Shown piece after piece: positions 42,710 through 53,159 of a stretch of DNA of 64,000 nt (its first letter is position 1; each line of letters begins with the position of its first letter). Below the pieces are notes generated by a model. The model was not told the origin of the DNA, searched no databases, and saw only the letters and a program-made list of their open reading frames with translations. The DNA lies in contig KV918808.1 in assembly GCA_002049455.2 (NCBI GenBank), forward strand, positions 1 through 64,000, read 5' to 3'. This stretch comes from Porphyra umbilicalis (Eukaryota > Rhodophyta > Bangiophyceae > Bangiales > Bangiaceae). Both the position numbers and the translations under genes were made by a program.

Positions 42710-45700
42710 TCAACACCTCCCCATCGTCTTGACATGCTTGTCTTGCTTGACCTTGGCGAGCTCCTTCGTCATCGGGTCTGCCGCCATCTCGTTCGTTGGG
42801 CAGTGCTCGAGGATGACCTTGTCCGTCGTGATCGCATCCCGCACAAAGTGGTAGCGAATGTCAATGTGCTTGGTGCGCTTGTGGTCGACGGGATTCTTGG
42901 CGAAGTCGATGCAGCCGCTGTTTTCGACCTCGATGTTAACCGGCCCAACCAAGTTGCCCGACTGCGTCACGAGCATGGTGACGCGTTGGATGAGCTTGTC
43001 GAGCCAAACAGCTTCCTTGCTGGCCTCGCAAAGAGCCATGTACTCCGCCTCCTTGGTAGATAGTGCCACCATCTTTTGCAACTTCGTAGCCCAGCTGACG
43101 GCCGCCCCGCCAAAGACGAACATGGAGCCCGTCGTAGACCGACGCGTCTCGTAGTCACCTGCCCAGTCGGCATCGCTGAAACCTTTGAGGATGCCCGACG
43201 CGGACTTGTTGTAGGCCAGGCCCTTGTCGACAGACCCCTTGACATATCGGAGGACGCGCTTCACAGCCGCCCAGTGCTCCTTCCCGTAGCCCGACACGAA
43301 ACGGCTTAGCTTGCCGACCGCAAAGGCGAGATCAGGACGCGTCCCGACCATCAGGTACATCAGGCTTCCGACGGCCTCGCGATAAGGAAGAAACTCGTCG
43401 CTCTTCTCCGACTTAGCCAGCTGCAGCGCGACCTCCAACGGAGTCGCGATCGGGTTGCACTCCGCCATACCGAACTTCTCGCGCACTTGTCCCGCGTACT
43501 TGCCCTGCGAAAGCTTGAGGGTGTCCAACGTCTTGTCACGGCTGATCTCTAGCCCGAGGATGACCTTGGCCTCGCCCAGGTCCTTCATCTCGAAGCGCTT
43601 GCGAAGCGCCTTCTTGATTTTTTGAATCGCCTCCATGCTTGACCCGACCAGAAGAAGATCGTCGACGTACACCAGGACGATGATGATCTCACCGTCATCC
43701 ATCTGGAGGTAGAGGCAGGCATCCGGGGCGATGTTGTCAAACCCTTGCGACTTGAGGAAGGCGTCGAGCTTAGCGTACCACATCTTGGGGGCTTGCTTAA
43801 GCCCATACAGCGCTTGGAGAAGACGGCACATCTTGTCCGGATACGTGGGATCGACGTATCCCTCCGGCTGCTCCATGTAGACCTCCTCGTCAAGGTCGCC
43901 GTTCAGGAAGGCCGTCTTGACGTCCATCTGATGCAGCTCCCACCCGTTCGCCGCCGTCATCGCCAGGATGCATCGGATGGTAGTGAACTTGGCCACCGGC
44001 GCAAACGTCTCGTTGAAGTCAAGCCCCTTGATCTGCCGGTTACCCATAAAGCACAGGCGCGCCTTGTGCCGCGTCGTGTTGTTTTCGACCTTGTCCAGCT
44101 CGTCCTTGACCTTGTAAACCCACTTGCCCTTGAGCACGCGTCGTCCGACCGGGCGATCCGTCAAACGCCATATCTTGTTCTTGCGGATAGAGTCCACTAC
44201 CTGGTCCATTGCGGCCCGCCACTTGGTCTACTCTTGTCCTTGAACTGCTTGCCCATACGTCATGGGAGCCTCATGAGCAACGAGGCTCACTGAACGCCAG
44301 TACTCAACCGGCGGCCTCCGCGATCTGCCGCTCCGACGCAGCGTGTCTTGAGATCCGGCAGAACCTTGATTGGCGTCTGCCGATTTGTCCGAGCCATCAT
44401 CTTGCTGGTCGTCTCCGCCGTCATCTTCAGCGTCGACGTCTTGGTCGTCTTCAGCGTCGACGTCTTGGTCGTCGCTGCCGGCATCCAAGCCCGTCTCGCC
44501 TTTCACGACTTCGTCCACGGGTGAGTCCTCTGGAACATCTACAACCTTGCTTGAGTTGTTCTCGGAGAAAACGACGCTTCGCGCCTTGACGACCTTGCCG
44601 TCGTCGAGGATGACCTTGTACGCCGTGCTGCCGTCGGGATAGCCCACGAAAATGCCCTTTGCCGCCTTGTCTCCAAACTTGCCATCGACGTGGCTCTTGT
44701 GCAGTACCACCCAGCATGTTGACCCAAACACCCGCATGTGGCTTACGTCGGCCTTGTTTCCGGTCTATAGCTCATGAGGCGTCTTGTCTACGGGAAGCGC
44801 ACGGCTGGTGACGCGGTTCTTGATGTAGACCGCCAACTTTATGGCATCCGCCCAGAGATCCTGGTCGACGTCCTTGTGTCGCATCATGGTGCGTGCCATC
44901 TCCACGAGAACTCGGTGGAGTCGCTCAGCAACCCCGTTCTGCTGCGGCGTGTCGGGCACCGTCGTCTGGTGCGTCGTGCCGTTCTCATCGTGAAGTGCCT
45001 TGAATGCGGACGAAACGTACTCGCCGCCGTTGTCGGACCGGAGCACCTTGATCTTGTTGCCGGTGTGCAGCTGTGCGTTGGTCAGCCACTTCTTGTACTC
45101 CGCGAGAAGATCGCTCTACTTGTGCAAGAAGACCACGTCCGTCCAGCGGGAGAAGTTGTCGTTGAACGTGCAGAAGTAGACCACTCCGCCTCGAGAGGGT
45201 TCTGACATAGGTCCACCGAGGTCCGAGTGCACGAGCTGGAGCCGCCTGGTCACACGAACGCCTCTTGCGCTGGGCATAGGCGTCATTGCCGCCTTGCCGT
45301 ACACGCACGGCTCGCAGATGTCCTTGACCACCATGGAAGGGCGCTTGAGTCCGTCTACGTCCTTGTTGTTGATCATCCTCTTGACGCCGGCCACGTTCAC
45401 GTGGCCAAGACGCTCATGCCATAGCTGCAGAGAGGCCACCGCAGCAACATCCGACGTAGGGGCCATGTCCAGGTGGGAGAGCCCGTTCTTACGCGTCCCG
45501 CACGCAGCAGTCTTCTAGTTTATCTTGATGATGGACATACCGCGCTTGAATGACACTTCCGCACCGCGTTCCTCCATCATGCCGACCGACATGAGAATGA
45601 AGCCCATAGTAGGAACATGGAGCACCTTCTCCAACTTGATCTTGCGCGTCTTGCCGTGAACGATGACATTGAGCACGACGGTTCCGACGCCCGCCGTGGC

Positions 45701-46660
45701 CACGGACCCCTTGTCACCCATCGTGACTCTTCGTCCCGTGGTCGTCTTGTAGTCATCAAAGCACGCTCGCATCCAGCACATGTGTGCAGACGATGCAGAG
45801 TCGACAAGCCACGACTTGGAAATGTCATCGTTGTCATCCGCGTTGATAACGAGACAGATGGCGTCGTCGCTGTCGCTACCGATATCAGCCGCAATCGCGG
45901 CCACCTTGTCCTGTCTCTGCTTCTTGGCCTTGAGCTCTGGGCAATCATGAGCGATGGGCCCAAACTTGTGGCAGTAGTAGCACTCGATCTTGAAAAGGTC
46001 ACCACGGCAGCCTTGATCTTGATAGTTGGCGCCGACGAGTGCCATGTCACCAATGCGCTTGATCGCCGGTGACTTTCCCACCTGACGCCGTTCCTCCTGA
46101 AGCAAGCGGCTTTTGACAAAGTCGAGGCTTAGCTTGTCCTCGCCCTTGGCGTCTAGAGCCACCAGCAGGTTCTCATACTTTGACGTCAGCCCGTTGAAAA
46201 CGCTCATGGCGACATCCATCTCCGTCAACTCGCCGCCCATGGCCTTGAGGTTCTCGCCGAGGTTGCGCACGCGGTTGATATAGCCCAGCATGCCCTCGCC
46301 GACGTTCATCGCGACGGTGTAGAATTCGCGTCGCGCCTTCAGCTTGTTCATCAAACTCTTGCGCTGGAAGACACCTTGCAGCGTCGACCACATTTCCGCC
46401 GTCGTCTTGCACCCCGACACGTGCTCGAGCTGCTCAGACCCAAGGGTGAGCCCGATGATGGCGCTCGCCTTCGTGTCTCGACGCTTCCACACCGCCAACT
46501 CGCGGTCCTCCGCGTCCGTCGGCTTGCCGTCTTCGTCGAGCATGTCGTCCAGATCGCGCAGCGCCAGGATCATCTTGATCCGCTGGCGCTACTCGTGGAA
46601 GTTCTTTTCCGTCAACTTGTCAATCTTGATGCCGCCCATGCCGGCTGCGCCACCGTCCAT
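42710..46660 (-). pseudogene. Family-1 copia gag-pol polyprotein, copy 1 (five in-frame TAG)
   Basis: One frame of about 1317 codons from ATG 46658-46660 to 42710, interrupted only by TAG at 46589-46591, 45515-45517, 45116-45118, 44765-44767 and 44228-44230. There are no frameshifts, TAA or TGA. Domains: gag; knuckle CYYCHKFGPIAHDC, in which the expected His after Gly is Pro; protease WLVDSASSAHM; integrase with WHERLGH, CEPCVYGK, HSDLGG, SDNGGEY and NGVAERLH (complete DD35E set); reverse transcriptase YVDDLLLVG; RNase H SDADWAGDYETRRSTTGS. The first TAG aligns with Trp in the local relative at 26.6 kb (FHDWRQR). The fourth falls at the usual Trp of the copia PYELWTG block. Confidence 0.9.
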
Positions 46661-46811
46661 GATGCCTGCTTGTCGTAGCGCTTCCCGATCTTTCCGAACC
46701 TTGCGCCTTGACCGTCACGTCCTTGAACCACCTTGCACTCGTCTTCTTCGCACTTGTCGCGAACGCCGCGACGCCGTCTCGCACACCTTGCCCTTGTCAC
46801 AGCCCCGGCTC

Positions 46812-46824
46812 TGGGCCCATAACC
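46812..46824 (-). other. Primer-binding site, copia copy 1
   Basis: TGGGCCCATAACC on the plus strand directly abuts the LTR start at 46825. It matches the anticodon arm of initiator tRNA-Met. The same site is at 51652-51664 for copy 2. Confidence 0.8.
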
Positions 46825-47368
46825 TGTTGAAACGCAGTGGGAATAGGGGATGGGGGACCACGGTGAAGTGGTTGAGTGGCTTGAGCTTGTGTGTATGTGT
46901 GCGAATGTGCTTTGTTGGTTGTCTCTCCAAAGCGCCCCTCTTCCCATCAAGGGCACTCCTCAAGTAGGCCAAGTCGGAGCACTCAAGCCCACCACGCAGC
47001 CCAAGCAGCTCGCCCGCGCACGCGCCCGCCCACACTCTAAATCAAAACGCTCACCAAATCAAAACATCAGGGATCAAAGCAAAGCCCACGCAAATCAAAG
47101 CATCAGAAGCGCTAGAACAAAAAATGTGAATTCGCAAAAGTTTCACTCAAAATCGCACGGGTACAAATGTCGAATGCACCAGCGGTCACCAAACCGCGAG
47201 GAAGTCGCATGGGTAGCCTATTGGGAAGTAGGCACCCACTCTCATTCAGCGTGACCTTCGGGTCGCGTCCGTGAGTCGGGGGTTCGAACCCTGTCAATAC
47301 CTGGTTTCTTGAATTTTACTTTTTACAGCAGGAGGGCCTACAGCGGCGTTGAGCATGACGTTCCAGCA
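46825..47368 (-). repeat. LTR 2 (shared middle LTR, mosaic)
   Basis: 544 bp, serving as 5' LTR of copy 1 and 3' LTR of copy 2. Near its left end it carries LTR 3 variants; from about 47,060 rightward it carries LTR 1 variants. It also has one private change (AAGTAGGCC). Confidence 0.95.
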
Positions 47369-47549
47369 CGCCCCGTTGCTTGACGCCGCCTGACAGCTAA
47401 CCGCCCGTGAAGTACTTGTCGAGAAGGAAGTCCGCCTGGAATCTTGACGTCCCAAATCCGATGCCGCCTGTCATGGCCGCCTTGGAGTTGCAATGTACTT
47501 GCATCCTGCTTTACTTACACCCTCATGTACTTATGGCGCGTACTTGAAG

Positions 47550-50500
47550 TCAACACCTCCCCATCGTCTTGACATGCTTGTCGTGCTTGACCTTGGCGAG
47601 CTCCTTCGTCATCGGGTCTGCCGCCATCTCGTTCGTTGGGCAGTGCTCGAGGATGACCTTGTCCGTCGTGATCGCATCCCGCACAAAGTGGTAGCGAATG
47701 TCAATGTGCTTGGTGCGCTTGTGGTCGACGGGATTCTTGGCGAAGTCGATGCAGCCGCTGTTTTCGACCTCGATGTTAACCGGCCCAACCAAGTTGCCCG
47801 ACTGCGTCACGAGCATGGTGACGCGTTGGATGAGCTTGTCGAGCCAAACAGCTTCCTTGCTGGCCTCGCAAAGAGCCATGTACTCCGCCTCCTTGGTAGA
47901 TAGTGCCACCATCTTTTGCAACTTCGAAGCCCAGCTCACGGCCGCCCCGCCAAAGACGAACATGGAGCCCGTCGTAGACCGCCGCGTCTCGTAGTCACCT
48001 GCCCAGTCGGCATCGCTGAAACCTTTGAGGATGCCTGACGCGGACTTGTTGTAGGCCAGGCCCTTGTCGACAGACCCCTTGACATATCGGAGGACGCGCT
48101 TCACAGCCGCCCAGTGCTCCTTCCCGTAGCCCGACACGAAACGGCTTAGCTTGCCGACCGCAAAGGCGAGATCAGGACGCGTCCCGACCATCAGGTACAT
48201 CAGGCTTCCGACGGCCTCGCGATAAGGAAGAAACTCGTCGCTCTTCTCCGACTTAGCCAGCTGCAGCGCGACCTCCAACGGAGTCGCGATCGGGTTGCAC
48301 TCCGCCATACCGAACTTCTCGCGCACTTGTCCCGCGTACTTGCCCTGCGAAAGCTTGAGGGTGTCCAACGTCTTGTCACGGCTGATCTCTAGCCCGAGGA
48401 TGACCTTGGCCTCGCCCAGGTCCTTCATCTCGAAGCGCTTGCGAAGCGCCTTCTTGATTTTTTGAATCGCCTCCATGCTTGACCCGACCAGAAGAAGATC
48501 GTCGACGTACACCAGGACGATGATGATCTCACCGTCATCCATCTGGAGGTAGAGGCAGGCATCCGGGGCGATGTTGTCAAACCCTTGCGACTTGAGGAAG
48601 GCGTCGAGCTTAGCGTACCACATCTTGGGGGCTTGCTTAAGCCCATACAGCGCTTGGAGAAGACGGCACATCTTGTCCGGATACGTGGGATCGACGTATC
48701 CCTCCGGCTGCTCCATGTAGACCTCCTCGTCAAGGTCGCCGTTCAGGAAGGCCGTCTTGACGTCCATCTGATGCAGCTCCCACCCGTTCGCCGCCGTCAT
48801 CGCCAGGATGCATCGGATGGTAGTGAACTTGGCCACCGGCGCAAACGTCTCGTTGAAGTCAAGCCCCTTGATCTGCCGGTTACCCATAAAGCACAGGCGC
48901 GCCTTGTGCCGCGTCGTGTTGTTTTCGACCTTGTCCAGCTCGTCCTTGACCTTGTAAACCCACTTGCCCTTGCGCACGCGTCGTCCGACCGGGCGATCCG
49001 TCAAACGCCATATCTTGTTCTTGCGGATAGAGTCCACTACCTGGTCCATTGCGGCCCGCCACTTGGTCTACTCTTGTCCTTGAACTGCTTGCCCATACGT
49101 CATGGGAGCCTCATGAGCAACGAGGCTCACTGAACGCCAGTACTCAACCGGCGGCCTCCGCGATCTGCCGCTCCGACGCAGCGTGTCTTGAGATCCGGCA
49201 GAACCTTGATTGGCGTCTGCCGATTTGTCCGAGCCATCATCTTGCTGGTCGTCTCCGCCGTCATCTTCAGCGTCGACGTCTTGGTCGTCTTCAGCGTCGA
49301 CGTCTTGGTCGTCGCTGCCGGCATCCAAGCCCGTCTCGCCTTTCACGACTTCGTCCACGGGTGAGTCCTCTGGAACATCTACAACCTTGCTTGAGTTGTT
49401 CTCGGAGAAAACGACGCTTCGCGCCTTGACGACCTTGCCGTCGTCGAGGATGACCTTGTACGCCGTGCTGCCGTCGGGATAGCCCACGAAAATGCCCTTT
49501 GCCGCCTTGTCTCCAAACTTGCCATCGACGTGGCTCTTGTGCAGTACCACCCAGCATGTTGACCCAAACACCCGCATGTGGCTTACGTCGGCCTTGTTTC
49601 CGGTCTATAGCTCATGAGGCGTCTTGTCTACGGGAAGCGCACGGCTGGTGACGCGGTTCTTGATGTAGACCGCCAACTTTATGGCATCCGCCCAGAGATC
49701 CTGGTCGACGTCCTTGTGTCGCATCATGGTGCGTGCCATCTCCACGAGAACTCGGTGGAGTCGCTCAGCAACCCCGTTCTGCTGCGGCGTGTCGGGCACC
49801 GTCGTCTGGTGCGTCGTGCCGTTCTCATCGTGAAGTGCCTTGAATGCGGACGAAACGTACTCGCCGCCGTTGTCGGACCGGAGCACCTTGATCTTGTTGC
49901 CGGTGTGCAGCTGTGCGTTGGTCAGCCACTTCTTGTACTCCGCGAGAAGATCGCTCTACTTGTGCAAGAAGACCACGTCCGTCCAGCGGGAGAAGTCGTC
50001 GTTGAACGTGCAGAAGTAGACCACTCCGCCTCGAGAGGGTTCTGACATAGGTCCACCGAGGTCCGAGTGCACGAGCTGGAGCCGCCTGGTCACACGAACG
50101 CCTCTTGCGCTGGGCATAGGCGTCATTGCCGCCTTGCCGTACACGCACGGCTCGCAGATGTCCTTGACCACCATGGAAGGGCGCTTGAGTCCGTCTACGT
50201 CCTTGTTGTTGATCATCCTCTTGACGCCGGCCACGTTCACGTGGCCAAGACGCTCATGCCATAGCTGCAGAGAGGCCACCGCAGCAACATCCGACGTAGG
50301 GGCCATGTCCAGGTGGGAGAGCCCGTTCTTACGCGTCCCGCACGCAGCAGTCTTCTAGTTTATCTTGATGATGGACATACCGCGCTTGAATGACACTTCC
50401 GCACCGCGTTCCTCCATCATGCCGACCGACATGAGAATGAAGCCCATAGTAGGAACATGGAGCACCTTCTCCAACTTGACCTTGCGCGTCTTGCCGTGAA

Positions 50501-51500
50501 CGATGACATTGAGCACGACGGTTCCGACGCCCGCCGTGGCCACGGACCCCTTGTCACCCATCGTGACTCTTCGTCCCGTGGTCGTCTTGTAGTCATCAAA
50601 GCACGCTCGCATCCAGCACATGTGTGCAGACGATGCAGAGTCGACAAGCCACGACTTGGAAATGTCATCGTTGTCATCCGCGTTGATAACGAGACAGATG
50701 GCGTCGTCGCTGTCGCTACCGATATCAGCCGCAATCGCGGCCACCTTGTCCTGTCTCTGCTTCTTGGCCTTGAGCTCTGGGCAATCATGAGCGATGGGCC
50801 CAAACTTGTGGCAGTAGTAGCACTCGATCTTGAAAAGGTCACCACGGCAGCCTTGATCTTGATAGTTGGCGCCGACGAGTGCCATGTCACCAATGCGCTT
50901 GATCGCCGGTGACTTTCCCACCTGACGCCGTTCCTCCTGAAGCAAGCGGCTTTTGACAAAGTCGAGGCTTAGCTTGTCCTCGCCCTTGGCGTCTAGAGCC
51001 ACCAGCAGGTTCTCATACTTTGACGTCAGCCCGTTGAAAACGCTCATGGCGACATCCATCTCCGTCAACTCGCCGCCCATGGCCTTGAGGTTCTCGCCGA
51101 GGTTGCGCACGCGGTTGATATAGCCCAGCATGCCCTCGCCGACGTTCATCGCGACGGTGTAGAATTCGCGTCGCGCCTTCAGCTTGTTCATCAAACTCTT
51201 GCGCTGGAAGACACCTTGCAGCGTCGACCACATTTCCGCCGTCGTCTTGCACCCCGACACGTGCTCGAGCTGCTCAGACCCAAGGGTGAGCCCGATGATG
51301 GCGCTCGCCTTCGTGTCTCGACGCTTCCACACCGCCAACTCGCGGTCCTCCGCGTCCGTCGGCTTGCCGTCTTCGTCGAGCATGTCGTCCAGATCGCGCA
51401 GCGCCAGGATCATCTTGATCCGCTGGCGCTACTCGTGGAAGTTCTTTTCCGTCAACTTGTCAATCTTGATGCCGCCCATGCCGGCTGCGCCACCGTCCAT
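47550..51500 (-). pseudogene. Family-1 copia gag-pol polyprotein, copy 2 (same five TAG)
   Basis: This lies 4840 bp from copy 1 and is almost identical. TAG codons are at 51429-51431, 50355-50357, 49956-49958, 49605-49607 and 49068-49070, all shared with copy 1. Residue differences between the copies are few (for example Ile/Val before KLEKVL, Asn/Asp in FND[N/D]FSR, Leu/Arg in RRV[L/R]KGK, Thr/Ser in SWA[T/S]KLQK, Gln/His in KVK[Q/H]DK). All domains match copy 1, including the Pro in the zinc knuckle. Confidence 0.9.
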
Positions 51501-51664
51501 GATGCCTGCTTGTCGTAGCGCTTCCCGATCTTTCCGAACCTTGCGCCTTGACCGTCACGTCCTTGAACCACCTTGCACTCGTCTTCTTCGCACTTGTCGC
51601 GAACGCCGCGACGCCGTCTCGCACACCTTGCCCTTGTCACAGCCCCGGCTCTGGGCCCATAACC

Positions 51665-52208
51665 TGTTGAAACGCAGTGGGAATAGGGGATGGGGGACCA
51701 CGGTGAAGTGGTTGAGTGGCTTGAGCTTGTGTGTATGTGTGCGAATGTGCTTTGTTGGTTGTCTCTCCAAAGCGCCCCTCTTCCCATCAAGGGCACTCCT
51801 CAAGTAGTCCAAGTCGGAGCACTCAAGCCCACCACGCAGCCCAAGCAGCTCGCCCGCGCACGCGCCCGCCCACACTCTAAGTCAAAACGCTCACCAAATC
51901 AAAGCATCAGGGATCAAAGCAAAGCCCACGCAAATCAAAGCATCAGAAGAGCTAGAACAAAAAATGTGAAATCGCAAAATGTTCCCTCAAAAGCGCACGG
52001 GTACAAATGTCGAATGCACCAGCGGTCACCAAACCGCGAGGAAGTTGCATGGGAAGCCTATTGGGAAGTAGGCACCCACTCTCATTAGGCGTGACCTGCG
52101 GGTCGCGTCCGTGAGTCGGGGGTTCGAACCCTGTCAATACCTGGTTTCTTGAATTTTACTTTTTACAGCAGGCGGGCTTACAGCGGCGTTGAGCATGACG
52201 TTCCAGCA
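51665..52208 (-). repeat. LTR 3 (outer, 5' LTR of copy 2)
   Basis: 544 bp. Its right half is the most diverged of the three (for example AAATGTTCCCTCAAAAGCG against AAAGTTTCACTCAAAATCG, and AGGCGGGCTTAC against AGGAGGGCCTAC). Its left end matches LTR 2. The target duplication CACAT follows at 52209. Confidence 0.95.
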
Positions 52209-52213
52209 CACAT
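52209..52213. repeat. 5 bp target-site duplication (right)
   Basis: CACAT, matching 41980-41984, at the outer edge of LTR 3. Confidence 0.85.
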
Positions 52214-53080
52214 CCACGGGATCAAGGGCTCCTCCCATCTCAGCCCTGTCTTTGCATGCAGCTGTGACTCATCGTTCCCAAGTCGCGCTGGGATCGTTCA
52301 CACTGGCAAGGAAGCGCGTCACACCGAAGTTTCGGTAGGCGGCTTGAAGGGCGTTTGCACTCACACCGACTTTGGCTCTGAGTTCCACACCTGAAATACG
52401 ATTTTGCCTTTCTGATGACAGCTGTGCCCTGAAGTCTGTGCGCTTGACGCTGAGGTCAGGCGCAGGCCTACCAGAGAATGATTCGCACATTACGGTAGGG
52501 AGCTGCGGAAAGGTTTGAAGGCGCACTCTGAGATTGTCCCCGGAATGTCGCTTTGGCAGTCGAATAGAGACGGGATGCCTCTCGCGTGCTACTAATCGGA
52601 ACACGTCCGCGCCAAATTGCCTGATGATGCACTATTCGACCGAATCAGTCCGTGCAATCTCAACTCAGGAACAGAATGTAACTCAGTCACAGGAACGGAG
52701 TAGAAATCCTTGGCACGTCGCGTCGGAGACCCAAGCACTTGCGCAAACATTTTGTCACCACCGCGTCCGTCCTTGGGCTTCCCGCCCGCATCCATGGCAA
52801 TTTTCCTGCAAACAGTGGCGTCAGGAGCTTCTTGGCTGGTACCCGGCATTTGCTCGTGGAGTTTCTCTGGCGATGTAGGATGTCTTCTGGCAACTCCAGG
52901 CTTCTGAATGCTCTGTATCGGTGCGAGAGTTGCGCTGGGGACTCCCTCAATTCCTCTGGCCATGTCGTTTGAGGGAAGAGTGCCGGCCATGACGTTTATG
53001 TCATCTGCATCAACGCTAGACAACGAATCATCGCGCCGTGAGGCGAGAGCCACGCACAGCAAAGAAGGATCACTGACCAA
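52209..53080 (-). pseudogene. JmjC protein, N-terminal part (split by copia array)
   Basis: Immediately right of the array, the minus strand reads ...ALDPVDV up to the duplication and then continues in phase with VYHLSDMSPANK on the other side (41.98 kb) when one CACAT is removed. Upstream it contains one TGA (52269-52271). Its open frame (52604-52269) is joined by a frame change to another (53080-52592) rich in Ser and charged residues. No separate domain is recognised in this part. The assignment to the JmjC gene rests on adjacency, strand and phase. Confidence 0.55.
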
Positions 53081-53159
53081 AAGACCGACTTTCGCGGCGG
53101 CGCCACACCATGGTCCCTCTACAAGCCCACGGACTCCTGTGCTGGGCCCTTAAACCGGG

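Larger units (their letters stand above)
41985..52208 (-). mobile_element. Tandem family-1 copia array: LTR-internal-LTR-internal-LTR
   Basis: Three 544 bp LTRs (41985-42528, 46825-47368, 51665-52208) enclose two internal regions. The repeat period is exactly 4840 bp and internal identity is above 99% by eye. Each LTR is TGTTGA...CCAGCA on the plus strand (TGCTGG...TCAACA in element sense). One 5 bp duplication, CACAT, flanks the whole array, so it arose from one insertion that later expanded. The element sits inside the JmjC gene in the same (minus) orientation. Confidence 0.95.

Noticed and set aside
42710-51500. Nuclear genetic code with UAG as a general sense codon
   Set aside because: Other remnants are broken by TGA and TAA as well, and there are too few intact host genes here to test it. 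It is kept only as one of three explanations for the copia pattern.
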